Below, in pieces: positions 43,206-53,435 of a DNA stretch of 64,000 nt. The notes beneath the pieces are model-generated. The model made no database searches and was not told where the DNA came from. It saw nothing but the letters and a program-made list of their open reading frames with translations. Position 1 is the stretch's first letter; every line of letters starts with the position of its first letter. Source of the DNA: Odontesthes bonariensis (Eukaryota; Chordata; Actinopteri; Atheriniformes; Atherinopsidae); NCBI RefSeq assembly GCF_027942865.1, contig NC_134507.1:33967711-34031710 (forward strand), in the 5' to 3' direction. Position numbers and translations under genes: made by a program.

Positions 43206-43317
43206 TGTTTATGAAATAAAAAAGATGGAAGCAACACTGACAATGAGTGAGCTGAACTGAAAGTTGTAGGATGTTTCTATTCGATGATCGAACGTACCTT
43301 CCGAGGGTATCGTTTTG
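43206..43317 (+). repeat. Upstream block shared with the 8.1-kb tRNA-Pro region
   Basis: It is the reverse complement of 8083-8195, and lies directly upstream of the tRNA-Pro at 43366. Confidence 0.88.
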
Positions 43318-43365
43318 CTATCTGTGGCCCGCGGCGCTCGTGTGACGCCTAAAGTTGCAAACCCT

Positions 43366-43437
43366 GGCTCGTTGGTCTAGGGGTATGATTCTCGCTTTGG
43401 GTGCGAGAGGTCCCGGGTTCAAATCCCGGACGAGCCC
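43366..43437 (+). tRNA. tRNA-Pro (UGG), intact
   Basis: 72 nt. The acceptor GGCTCGT/ACGAGCC, D arm, anticodon stem CTCGC/GCGAG with loop TTTGGGT and T stem CCGGG/CCCGG are all perfectly paired. It is the best tRNA-Pro in the window. Confidence 0.95.
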
Positions 43438-43495
43438 TTCCCTGGTATATTGGCCTTGTATCTCTGCTTTGCTTTGAAATCTATGCATGACCTAA

Positions 43496-44218
43496 GGCCC
43501 CGTTTACACGATAGGAAAATGCAGATTTTTTCCTGCGGTTTTGCCTCTCATTTACACCAAAACCCCGTTTTTATCACAGAAAACGATTATTTCTAAAACC
43601 TCCGGCCAAAGTGGAGATTTCTGATAACGCCGGTTATGTGTTGCCGTCTTCAACTGGGAGAAACGGCGTTTTAGGTTCTTAAACGTCACATTATGCGCCA
43701 GAAAATGCTTAACGTCATGCGAGCGCCTTATGTTTACAGTTTGTTTGGCTACTGATCAGGATTATCATGGATGATGTTAAAGTTCTACTAATTTTTACAT
43801 TTGTGCAAACGATTCTGGCCTTATTGCATTTGCCAGCCCAAACCTGCTCGCACAGTTCAAAATAGAGGAGCACCGCTCTTCCGTGGCCGTTCCTGCGTCC
43901 AGTATCCACTGACTGTCTATATTTTCCTCTTATTGCCTCCAGTTTTGTTGTGATATTTGCTCGCGTTATCTCCTCCTTCACATGAGGAAAGTCCTTGATT
44001 CTGAGGATTTTGATTGGCTTGCATGGCTTTATTCCTTTCCCTACACTGCCACCAATAGGTTTGGCATAGTTATTATGGCGCTTGACGGCGTATTTATGCG
44101 GGTTGATGTAAATGACAAGTTTTTTGAAAACGATGTTGTGTGCACGATGTTATTTTGGAAAACGGAGGGGGGGGGAATATTTGTTTCTCTAAATACCCGG
44201 CTATGTGTAAATGTGGCC
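43496..44218 (-). mobile_element. Non-autonomous Harbinger with Myb-like relic
   Basis: The ends GGCCCCGTTTACAC and GTGTAAATGTGGCC are inverted repeats flanked by TAA (43493-43495 and 44219-44221). A minus-strand frame (43981-43715) reads GKYRQSVDTGRRNGHGRAVL then YFELCEQVW, the C-terminal part of a Harbinger SANT/Myb-like protein. No transposase is present. Confidence 0.85.
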
Positions 44219-44254
44219 TAAGACTACGTGTCAACTCGTGGACAACTATGTTAG

Positions 44255-45925
44255 TCCATTGTTGCCAGTTAGCTGCAGCCTTGCACCTTTCAGCAGCAGC
44301 TGTTACCGCTGAGCAATCAGTTCCCTCTGCACTGAGGATCATAAGAAAGCAGCTCCTGCAGCTTCAGGTTAGTGTCACAGGGCTCTGAACTTTGTGTTAG
44401 TGCAGTTTGGCAGGAGCAGGTCCCAGGCAAGCTTTAATTATATTGCAGCAGAATGAGGTGAGTAACTTCTAGTCTATCCCAGTGCTTCTAAGTGGTGGCA
44501 CTGAACCTCTCCTGCCTTAAATGTCTGAGGCAAGCAGACCCTCATTTGGTCGCAGCATTACACTATGAATATGCAGTTAAGCTCAACAGGACTGGGCATG
44601 TTAAGGGGAGGTGGTGGTTGGACCCCACTGGACTCTAAATGTACTCAGAACTTCATATGAGATGTCCCTGTTTTTTGCAGGGTTTTGTGGATTTCTTGTG
44701 TGCTGATTGGAAGCATCTCCTGCACAAAGCGGTAAGCTGATCCCAATCAAAGCTCAGCAACTAAAAGCAGTTTAAATTGACTCGGGGTGTAAATGGAAGG
44801 CTGATCTAAATTCTCTGTTTCCTCACCCATGTATTCAGTTTATGGACAAGATCTATCTAAGCCAATGTATCAGAAACAAACTGGAACCAGTGGTTCTGGA
44901 GCACAGCAGCATGGTGCTCAGGGAGGTCAGTCTGGAGCTGCTGGCAGCAATTACCAGTTTGAAGATGGGAGCTGGAGCCTTTCATCTGACACCAGCGGCG
45001 AGGATGAGCCAGTCTTCACTCCTGTGGCCGACGAGGATCAAGTCTACGCTTACAAATCTCGGTCCCGCTACAACAAGAAGCGTGTGCTGTTCAGCCAGTT
45101 CCGCTACACCCCAACAGAATCTGAGCCAGACCACGGCAAAACATCTCGGCACAAGGTTCAAGTTCAGAGCGGCTTCTGAGGATCTTTCTGGTGAGGCTCA
45201 TTTTACTCTGCATGTGTGCTCTCTGTAGCTGCTGGTAGGTGACTGACTTTCTTTGTCTTGCAGATCTGCATATTCTAGAGGCATCGCTGCTGCTACCGCT
45301 TGAATAAATGGCTTGAACTTGAATACCTTGTTGCACCATCAAATGGCTCCTCGCTGTCTCTGGGTCATCCAGTTGTGGGTTGGAGGGGATCGTTGAGGGC
45401 CTGACAAGTTGACATGACTTAATCCTATAAATAAGGTCTTGGCATTAACTTAAGGACGGTATCTGCTCAAAGGTGAGCTTGTGAAGGTCTTGACAGCTTC
45501 AGCTTGGAATGTATTCCCAACTAAAAATGGCTGAAAAGCCAACTGGAGCTCTCTGACAGCAGTGGGTAAAGGTGTGGCCTTGAGCTCTATCAGAAGATTC
45601 CACTGCTGCATATTGTGCTGAGGGGGAAACCTTTCCACTCTGTAGCAGTCCTCACCCTACAGCTCTGGGTAAGGGCAGACCCATCAGATGCTGGGGCCAT
45701 GTGAAACCTGGACAGTTTCTGCAAGTCCATGACCGAGGATGGCTTCATAATATCGTCTGTGGTTGCAAAGGTCTTGTACTCTGAATACTTGTAATGAAGC
45801 TTGTGCTACACAAATCAAAAGATGTGGCAGCTACTTTTAGTGAAGTGGCTCTGAAACAAAATTTATAGGCTCAATGTTGTCACTTACTCACTACCTGGAA
45901 GTAAGTTGGCTCAGATGGTGGGGGC
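44255..45925 (+). repeat. Duplicated block carrying gene A, copy 2
   Basis: A direct-orientation copy of 18150-19830. Its left edge abuts a 23-bp piece matching 16966 and the Harbinger element at 43496-44218. Confidence 0.92.
44453..45179 (+). pseudogene. Gene A2: duplicate of A1 with frameshifted signal exon
   Basis: Exons: 44453-44457 | 44681-44731 | 44839-45179, with splice sites as in A1. Exon 3 is open and encodes a protein differing from A1 at only about five of 112 residues (for example P to A in GAPGSN, S to F in SED). Exon 2, however, is 8 nt shorter than in A1: GCCTGCAT is missing after AAGCATC, between copies of a CCTGCA repeat. This leaves exon 2 in phase 2, so the A1-type splice would run out of frame within a few codons. 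Either the gene is newly dead or it uses another junction. The 3' UTR intron and AATAAA (45303) are conserved. Confidence 0.7.
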
Positions 45926-45929
45926 AAAC

Positions 45930-46385
45930 ATCTAGTGGAGGACCCTGTTCATGACATCTGAAACACAAAGCTGAGTATTTTTATTAAATGTATACATTAC
46001 CATTGAGGTTGGGTCATGGAAACTGAAAGGAGCCTCTCAGCCTCAATTGCAGAGGTGTGGCCAGAAGGTCATCATTGCCTATCAGGACAGTAGCATCGGA
46101 CCTGCTTGTAGGGAAAAATTCAAGAAGAAAAGGCCTTTTGTGTTGGGTTGTTCAGGAGGTTGACCTGAAGCAGGTACCAGGTGGCCAAAAGGGCTGCATC
46201 ATCAGTAGCTCCTCAAGATAAAATTCAGGGATGGGAAGAATTTCTCATCTGTTCCCATTTCTTTGGTTGCATCTATAAAATAACAGTTTAACATGCATGA
46301 AATAGCATTTTTGCAGAAATTCCCCGAGATGCATCTGGACCTTCTGCTGTTCGATGAGGCTTCATCAGAAGGCAAGGCACTTTTA
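45930..46385. other. No recognised gene
   Basis: Nothing identified. Confidence 0.4.
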
Positions 46386-46590
46386 TTTCTAGAGCACAAT
46401 TCATACACAGGGCAATTCTAAGTGCTTTACAGCTACATAAAATCACAAGAAGGCAATAAAACCATTAAAAAGGAATAAAAAAAAAAAAATTAACCCATTA
46501 AAATAATCATTAATTAAAAAGTGAAGAGTGCAGATAAAATACTTTCAGGTGTCATATGCACAGCTAAATAGAACTGTTTTCAGCCTGGAT

Positions 46591-49419
46591 TTAAACATTG
46601 TCAGAGTTGAGGCCTGTCACATCTTCTGGAAGACTGTTCCAGATGTTAGGAGCATAAAACTGAAACGCAGCCTCACCTTGTTTAGTCCTGACTCTGGGCA
46701 CCAGCAGGAGACCCCTCCCTGAGGTTCTCAGAGCCCGAGTTGGTTCATATGGCTCTAACATGTCAGAGATGTACTTTGGCGCTTGACCATGAAGAGACTT
46801 GTACACAAACAGAGCTGTTTTAAAGTCTATTCTCTGAGCGACAGGAAGCCAGTGCAGAGACCTGAGCACTGGACTAATATGGTCGTATTTCCTAGTTCTA
46901 GTCAGGACTCGAGCAGCAGCGTTCTGGATGTACTGCAGCTGTCTTATAGCCCGTTTAGAGAGCCCAGTGAGCAGGCCGTTACAGCAGTCTAACCTGCTGG
47001 AGACAAACGCATGGATCAGTCTCTCTAAGTCTGGTTTAGACACTATTCCTTTGATTCTGGCAATGTTTTTTAGATGGTAAAAAGCTGCTGATGTTACAGA
47101 TTTAATGTGGCTGTTAAAGTTCAGGTCTGAGTCCAGTATTACCCCGAGATTTCTAACTTGATAGTTAGGTTTTAGAGAGAGAGTCTCAAGGTGACTGATA
47201 ACACTTTCTCTTTGTTTCTGTGGGCCACAGACAATGATTTCAGTTTTGTCTGAGTTTAGCTGGAGGAAATTGTTTTGCATCCACACACTGATCTGTTCGA
47301 TGCAGCGACACAGTGTATCTACAGGCCCGTGTTCTCCTGCCGTCAGTGACACGTAGATCTGAGTGTCATCTGCATAATTGTGGTAGGACACATTATAGCT
47401 GCGTATTAGCTGGCCTAGTGGAAGCATGTACAGATTGAACAATACGGGTCCCAGGATTGACCCCTGGGGAACCCCACAGGTCATAGCCATTTGGTCTGAG
47501 ACACAGTTACCAATTTCAACAAAATATTTCCTGTCCTCCAGATAGGACTTGAACCAGTTTAAAGCACGACCAGAGATTCCCACCCAGTCTTCTAACCTCT
47601 GTAATAAGATCGCATGGTCAACTGTGTCATAGGCAGCACTCAGGTCCAGCAGAACTAAGACTGTGACTCTACTTGCATCTGTGTTCAGGCGGATGTCATT
47701 TGTCACCTTGATCAGAGCTGTCTCAGTGCTGTGGTGGGGCCTAAAGCCTGATTGGAAAGTATCAAAAGCATTGTTAGACAGGAGAAAGTCACTAAGCTGT
47801 TGGTATACAACTTTTTCTAGGACTTTGCCTAAGAATGGCAGGTTTGATATGGGCCGGTAGTTGTTCAGTACTGTGGCATCAAGATTGCTCTTCTTTAGAA
47901 GAGGCTTAATGACAGCAGTTTTTAAGGCCTTTGGAAATGTTCCAGTCTGGAGTGAGATGTTGACTAGATGAGCGAGTTGTGGTAACAAACTGCTCAGCAC
48001 AGACTTTAGGAATCTAATGGGCAACTCATCAAGGCAGCACGTTGATGAACTCAGACTGCAGATGGTCTCTTCGACTGTTTTGTCAGTAACAGGTGTGAAA
48101 TGTGTCAGCTCTAGGTGTCCAGCTGGCTGCAGAGTAGTTATTTGTGTTGTGGAAATTATTGCATTTTTAATGCCTTGAACTTTGTCATTAAAGAATGATG
48201 CAAACTCATTACACTTGGATGTAGAAATGAGTTCTAAAGGCAGTGAAACTGGAGGGTTTGTTAATCTGTTTACTGTAGCAAACAGGACACGAGAGTTGTT
48301 ACTGCAGTTTTTGATGATTTCAGAAAAATAACTCTCCCTTGTTCTACGCAAAGTCTGGTTGAACACACATAGCTTTTCTTTGTAAGTCTCATAATGAACC
48401 TGGAGCTTTGACTTGCGCCATTTCCGTTCGGCTCTCCGGCACTCCCTTTTCTGTGCCCTGACCGACTCTTCTTTCCTCCATGGCGCCCTTTGCCTACTTT
48501 TAACCATTCTAACCTTGACAGGAGCAATGGTATCCAAAACATTTAAGAGACTTGATGTGTAAGAGTTCAACAGATCATCAACATCAGAACACAGGGTGTT
48601 CTCAAACCTAATCATTTCCATAAACTGTGTCCCTGTTCTGTCATTTATGAGTCTTCCCCGAACGACTGCAGACCCAGCTGGTGTTTTGGGTAAAGTAGAT
48701 AGGTCGAAGAAAACACAGAAATGATCAGATAAAGCAACATCAACGACATCCACGTTTGAAATAACAACACCCCTTGAAATGAGCACATCTAGAGTGTGCC
48801 CTCTGTTGTGGGTGGGCTCAGTCACATGCTGAGTTAGACCAAACATTTCAAGGACAGCAGTGAGCTCTTTAGCTTCCTTGTTATGTGCTACGTCCACATG
48901 CACATTCAAGTCCCCTGTTATGACTAAACAGTCAAAAGCAGTGCACACAATTGAAAGTAGTTCAGTAAAATCATCAATAAAACAATTCTGTGGTGGTTTA
49001 TAAATGGTGATATAAAGTATGGAAGATTGTTTTATCTCCATTTTGAATGACACATACTCAAATGATGAAAAAAACCCAAATGACAACTTGTGGGTGGGTA
49101 TATTGTCCATGAACATGGCACAAACACCCCCACCCCTCTGGTTTTCTCGTGTTTCAGACACAAAATTGAAGTGAGGTGGACTAGACTCAATCAGGACTGC
49201 ATTTGCTGTGTTTTTGTCGAGCCACGTCTCAGTTAAAAACATAAAATCAAGATTGTGAGAGGAAATAAAACTATTAATTAAGAATGATTTGTTACTTAAA
49301 GATCTGACATTGAGTACTGCGTGTTTGAGATTAGTTATAGTTGAACTGGATGCTGTGTTCTTGCAAGAGATATGGATAAGATTTCTCTGATTGGACAGTC
49401 TGATTGTCCCTCTCTTCAC
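46591..49419 (-). CDS. LINE ORF2: endonuclease and reverse transcriptase, uninterrupted
   Basis: 942 open codons. Apurinic endonuclease: LNVRSLSNKS, FLTETWLDKN, GGGVCAMF, ITGDLNVHVD and LSDHFCVFF. Reverse transcriptase: NNYRPISNLPFLGKVLEK, FQSGFRPHHSTE, VLLDLSAAYDTVDH, GVPQGSILGPVLFNLYM and the catalytic YADD. Post-RT conserved region: RNLGVILDSDLNF, QYIQNAAARVLTRT and HWLPVAQRIDFK. The protein stops at GLNSDNV, a few residues before the family's usual FKSRLKT end; a single-base slip there would explain it. With no internal stop in 2.8 kb this is a young copy. Confidence 0.95.
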   Translation of the reverse strand: MKRGTIRLSNQRNLIHISCKNTASSSTITNLKHAVLNVRSLSNKSFLINSFISSHNLDFMFLTETWLDKNTANAVLIESSPPHFNFVSETRENQRGGGVCAMFMDNIPTHKLSFGFFSSFEYVSFKMEIKQSSILYITIYKPPQNCFIDDFTELLSIVCTAFDCLVITGDLNVHVDVAHNKEAKELTAVLEMFGLTQHVTEPTHNRGHTLDVLISRGVVISNVDVVDVALSDHFCVFFDLSTLPKTPAGSAVVRGRLINDRTGTQFMEMIRFENTLCSDVDDLLNSYTSSLLNVLDTIAPVKVRMVKSRQRAPWRKEESVRAQKRECRRAERKWRKSKLQVHYETYKEKLCVFNQTLRRTRESYFSEIIKNCSNNSRVLFATVNRLTNPPVSLPLELISTSKCNEFASFFNDKVQGIKNAIISTTQITTLQPAGHLELTHFTPVTDKTVEETICSLSSSTCCLDELPIRFLKSVLSSLLPQLAHLVNISLQTGTFPKALKTAVIKPLLKKSNLDATVLNNYRPISNLPFLGKVLEKVVYQQLSDFLLSNNAFDTFQSGFRPHHSTETALIKVTNDIRLNTDASRVTVLVLLDLSAAYDTVDHAILLQRLEDWVGISGRALNWFKSYLEDRKYFVEIGNCVSDQMAMTCGVPQGSILGPVLFNLYMLPLGQLIRSYNVSYHNYADDTQIYVSLTAGEHGPVDTLCRCIEQISVWMQNNFLQLNSDKTEIIVCGPQKQRESVISHLETLSLKPNYQVRNLGVILDSDLNFNSHIKSVTSAAFYHLKNIARIKGIVSKPDLERLIHAFVSSRLDCCNGLLTGLSKRAIRQLQYIQNAAARVLTRTRKYDHISPVLRSLHWLPVAQRIDFKTALFVYKSLHGQAPKYISDMLEPYEPTRALRTSGRGLLLVPRVRTKQGEAAFQFYAPNIWNSLPEDVTGLNSDNV

Positions 49420-49476
49420 TCCATCCTTGGACCTCTGGTTGAGATGGTGTTTACCAACACAGAGGCCCTTAGTGTC

Positions 49477-50088
49477 CTAGACAACAGCATTGACGCTGTT
49501 GGAAATGACAGCTGTGGGCACCGGTGGTGGGGGCCAAGCTGGGGGGGCTTTGGTCGATGGAGTAGGCTGGGGAGGGAGAGGGGCTCGATGCTTCTTTGAG
49601 GATAGAATTCTTGATCTTGCCATGTTTGGCGTGAGAGGAACCATTTTAATCCCCGATTTCACCAAGCTTTCAAGGTGATCAGGAAATCTCCTGGGTGACG
49701 GTGGAGAAGAGAACGATGGTGAAACATCTCTGGAGGGTGTAGATGCAGCAGGTGGGTCCCAGGCCTGTGGTGAGGCCCGTGGTGAAGGCGATGGTGGAGC
49801 TGCTGAATCCTGTGTTCGGGATGCTGGAGGTGCTGCTGTGGCTGCTGTGGCTGAATCCTTTGCTGGGTCCTTGGGTGGCGAAGCAGGAGCTCTTCTCTGG
49901 CTCGTCTTCAAAGAAAGCAGAGTGCTGCTGAGATAACAGCAGCTGAGTCCAGAACTCATTAATACAACATGAATAACGGGAAAGTCTCTGAGGACATTAA
50001 ACAGCTTTGGCTTGTTGTCAGATTCTGATCCATTCATGAAGCTAAACTGGTGGTTTGGTGCAGCAAACTGGTCCCAGCAGCTGGACAT
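49477..50088 (-). CDS. LINE ORF1-like Pro/Ser-rich protein
   Basis: A 203-codon frame just upstream of ORF2. The C-terminal half is Pro/Ala/Ser-rich with basic patches (SPRRFPDHLESL, SSKKHRAPLPPQPTPST). No esterase domain or zinc fingers are seen, unlike the ORF1 at 5712-6581. The start is uncertain and it may be only the end of a longer ORF1. Confidence 0.45.
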   Translation of the reverse strand: MSSCWDQFAAPNHQFSFMNGSESDNKPKLFNVLRDFPVIHVVLMSSGLSCCYLSSTLLSLKTSQRRAPASPPKDPAKDSATAATAAPPASRTQDSAAPPSPSPRASPQAWDPPAASTPSRDVSPSFSSPPSPRRFPDHLESLVKSGIKMVPLTPNMARSRILSSKKHRAPLPPQPTPSTKAPPAWPPPPVPTAVISNSVNAVV

Positions 50089-50099
50089 CAGTGGTTGGA

Positions 50100-50640
50100 C
50101 TGGTGGACTACCTCAGTGAAGAATAGAGGACATCTGGCTCTGCTGGAGACTCTGAAAACAAACACACACAGTTCCAGCTGCAGGAAACACAACTCCAGGA
50201 GAAAGGATTGAAGCTGATTATCTCTGGGACGTTCAGGATCAGAGGCTCCCGCATACCTGCAGCTCCCCCTTTCATCCAGGCAGGAAAAGCCAAAGGACTG
50301 AGACCAAAATACATCAGATGTTGCTGCATACTTGAAATGAAAGTGTTTCTGCAGCCAAAGACATTTGTACTATATTTGCACTGTATATAACTGGATGAGA
50401 ATCTATAAGCGACATCGATAATGGAACCGGAATTGGTAAATTTCTAACAATTCCCATCCCAAGTCCTGGGAACCTGGTGAGTGTGAAAATGATCCACTGA
50501 TGGTGGATAAAGCAGTGGGATCTCGGCATGGAGGCTCATTTTGATCATGTTTTACACTGTAACATAAATATTAAGTGGCTATTTGACTGTGCAGTTATTT
50601 TATTCCCAACATAATGCTGTTTTCACACACATAAACTATG
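50100..50640. other. No recognised gene
   Basis: Nothing identified. Confidence 0.4.
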
Positions 50641-50649
50641 TCTTCTCAT

Positions 50650-50785
50650 CTATATCATCCATCCATTCATTATCTATACCGCTGAATCCGTCAGTCGGGT
50701 CGCGGGGGGGCTGGAGCCTATCCCAGCGGTCAATGGGCAAGAGGCGGGGTACACCCTGGACAGGCCGCCAGTCCATCGCAGGGCC
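50650..50785 (+). repeat. Common teleost interspersed repeat (ATCC-tailed)
   Basis: It holds 'catccatccattcattatc', 'ggctggagcctatcccagc' and 'caccctggacaggccgccag', a very frequent teleost retroposon 3' region. The LINE family behind it is not identified here. Confidence 0.75.
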
Positions 50786-50789
50786 ACAT

Positions 50790-51380
50790 ACAGCCCATGG
50801 TCAGAGGAGGCTCTGACCATGGGCTGCTTCATGCTGACTGCAAAGGCTCATGGGAACTTTCCCTTTGGATCCAAGTCATTAGATTATCAGTGTTGTCATC
50901 ATTACTTTAGCTTCAGTTTGGCCTTTAATTTAAAGCACTTCTGTGGCCACCAACAGTTTCCTGAGGGAGGTTCCTGTGGATGAAGCTGTGCTGTTTTCCT
51001 CTTGTGGCAGAAAAGTGACAAAAACAACCTTCAACCCTGAGAAAAACCAGCTGCAGTCTTTTGCTGTTTGGCCTCACAGCTCATAGAATGATAGAAAAAC
51101 ATGATATCTGACACGACTTTCCTCTCAGGGAGGGAACGTTCCCTGTTCCATGCTGAGGAACATGGAAATAAATACACAACACAGAGAGTTAGAAGTACAA
51201 TCATTTATTGGCAAAACAACAGCAACAAAGTGCAAAAATAATGAGTACATTTGAACATTTACTGAAACATTTATTCTTATTTTAACACTGATGCAGCAAC
51301 AAGCCTAAACAAGCTGAAAAAGATAAAAGATAACTTTCATCACATGATCACAGTAACATGATGACATCATCAGACTGAGT
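50790..51380. other. No recognised gene
   Basis: It includes an 8-12-bp inverted echo of 'cccatggtcagagg' at 50797-50825. Nothing else. Confidence 0.4.
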
Positions 51381-51394
51381 CAGAAAAGATGTTC

Positions 51395-53197
51395 AGAAAA
51401 AAGAGCAAATGTTCTGAGATATTTTTACAACGGTGTGGTTCATGAGAGCTTTCTGGAGTTTGAAGTGGCAGAGCACCTGGATGCTGCTGCTTTAAGTGAC
51501 AGGATGATATGCTTCCTGGAGTACAAGAAAAACCTTGTAGGCTACGATGGCACATGCAGGTGTTCAAGCAAAAACAAAAGAAGTAGCCAAACATGCCTTC
51601 TATGCTCACTGTAGCTTGAACTTGGTTATAGCAGATGCTGTGAAAAGTGTGGCAGATGCAGGAAACTTCTTCTCATGATTGGAAGGACTGACTGTTTTCA
51701 TCTCTGGGTCTTATGTACATAACAAATGGCTGGAAGTGCATGAGATGTTTGATGGTGCACCAAGGGAACTCCAACGGCTAAGTGATACACGTTGGGCCTG
51801 TAGGCCCACAGCATGTCTCAATGTTCTGGAGAGGTTGCCTTGAAGGTGCCTGAAGAGATCTGAGAACCATCCACAGAGAGCTGGTGAAGCAAGAGGGATG
51901 TTGGCTCAAATTGATCTGAATTTAGCTGGATCTCTTGTTCTGTTCAGAAAGGTCCTGAGTGACTCCACATTTTTATCAGACATGCTCCAGTCTAAAACAG
52001 TGGACCATGCTAAGGCTGTAGAACTTAATGAAGCACTTAAAGAGACACTGGTCCAGTACCGTAGTCAAGCCTCTTTTGAGGAAATGTGGAGTGAAACACT
52101 TGATTTATGTCAACAAAGTAACATTGACACGACTCAGCGAAAACCAACGAGGCCGAGACAGACAACGAAGGCGCTTCAGGATACTGTCGTCCACCACACC
52201 TTGGGACAGTATGTTGTTCCAGATAGCAAACACGTTTTGTGTCTCTGTGTACTATCCGGTTCTGGATAACATGGTTGGACAAATTGGAAGAAGATTTTCG
52301 AACACAAATTGTAACATTATGCAGGGTGTCCAGGCACTAAATCCATCAAGTCCAACTTTTCTGAGGGAGGAGGCTGTTCTGTTATTGGCTGAAGCTTATG
52401 ATTCAAATATTGAGGATCTCAAACATGAGTTCATCAGATGAGGAGAAACTAGACAGAAAAAAGGGGGAAAAGGAGTGTCCTACCACTCTCATGGAGTTTG
52501 CTCAGTTTTTGGACCCATACCAGGATGTTTTTTATGAGTTGTTCAGATTGTGTAAAATAGCAGTTGTTTTACCTGTGAGCAGTGCATCCTGTGAGCAAAG
52601 TTTTTAATCTCTCAGGCTCATAAAGACTTATATTTGCGGTCTACTATGACAGAAAAGAGACTATTGAGTTTGACTGTACTCAGCGTTGAGTCAAAACGCA
52701 CAAAAGCATCAGATCTAGATAAGTTTGTGAAGCGTTTTGCTGAGCAACATGGAAATCGCTGCATTCAACTGTTATAGGCATGACAACTTCATTTTATGCT
52801 CACTGGTGAGCCTTTACAAAGCTGTTAAAATGATGACCTCAAAGAAGCTGCACATTTATGTATTTATATCTTTGTTATGGAAACATAGAAAATCTGATAT
52901 CACCTTTAATAAAACCTAAAGTGTGAGAAAAAAATTTTAAAATGTGACACTGGTGTAAACGGTGTTGTTGTTATTGTTATCTCTTTTGTATATACATTAT
53001 AAAACTGTCCGGAAACAAACTAAATTTGTCTGTATGAGTTTGTAAATGGCAGCCTGTGCCCTTGCGTAGTGTGTACATATTATTTCTTATCAAATTGATT
53101 AAATTCAGTATATATACATCTGCCATATGTTGCCACCCCTCAAAAATTCCTGCCCCCCTCTTGCCACCCCATAAATATTTTTCTAGATCCGCCCCTG
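51395..53197 (+). mobile_element. hAT transposon relic, right end intact
   Basis: Transposase pieces in order: YNGVVHESFLEFEVAEHLDA (about 51433), SLNLVIADAVKSVADAGNFF (about 51613), SYVHNKWLEVHEMFDGAPRE, SDTRWACR, then the next entry. The right terminus TTCTAGATCCGCCCCTG (53181-53197) is the usual inverted end CAGGGGCGGATCTAG of this group. The left terminus is missing. Confidence 0.88.
51898..52770 (+). pseudogene. hAT transposase C-terminal half
   Basis: It reads LFRKVLSDSTFLSDMLQSKT, HAKAVELNEALKETLVQYRS and, after frame changes near 52180, FSNTNCNIMQGVQALNPSSP, LAEAYDSNIEDLKHE, EFAQFLDPYQDVFYELFRLC and LPVSSASCEQSF (the hAT dimerisation block), then LSVESKRTKASDLDKFVKRF. This resembles ZMYM1-like hAT transposases. 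At least three frame changes or stops are present. DNA-bound dimerisation and DDE domains would be needed for mobility, so this copy is dead. Confidence 0.85.
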
Positions 53198-53199
53198 CT

Positions 53200-53430
53200 C
53201 TGGTGGAAAATGCTCTGGTCTACATTTGCAGGGTTTGTAGTCCGGCAGATTCTGAGAAATCTAATAAAGACAATTTGAATCAATCTTGAAATAGATTTTA
53301 ATTTCTTCTGAGATATGTGTAGATATAGATATAATTCTTTTCTGAAAGTATACCAACTTTAAAAGTCGTCTGGTCGTAGTTTCCACGTTCTCGGAGGCTC
53401 AGAGCTTTCAGCCGACAGCCTGAGCTGTTC
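53200..53430. other. No recognised gene
   Basis: Nothing identified. Confidence 0.4.
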
Positions 53431-53435
53431 AACTC

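Larger units (their letters stand above)
46390..50095 (-). mobile_element. L2/CR1-group LINE, long and recent
   Basis: From right to left: a Pro-rich ORF1-like region (50088-49477), the ORF2 entry below, and a 3' UTR with an A13 run near 46478 and a TTATTGCCTTCTTGTGATTT-type end. The 3' end also occurs as the fragment at 37675. The 5' limit is not certain. Confidence 0.85.

Noticed and set aside
44829-45228. Met-initiated ORFs over A2 exon 3 as complete genes
   Set aside because: Their first codons lie in intron sequence before the acceptor; the real start is in the upstream signal-peptide exons.
50790-50830. Inverted 'catgggctg/cagcccatg' words as a binding palindrome
   Set aside because: They lie at the worn edge of an interspersed repeat and are short enough to be chance.
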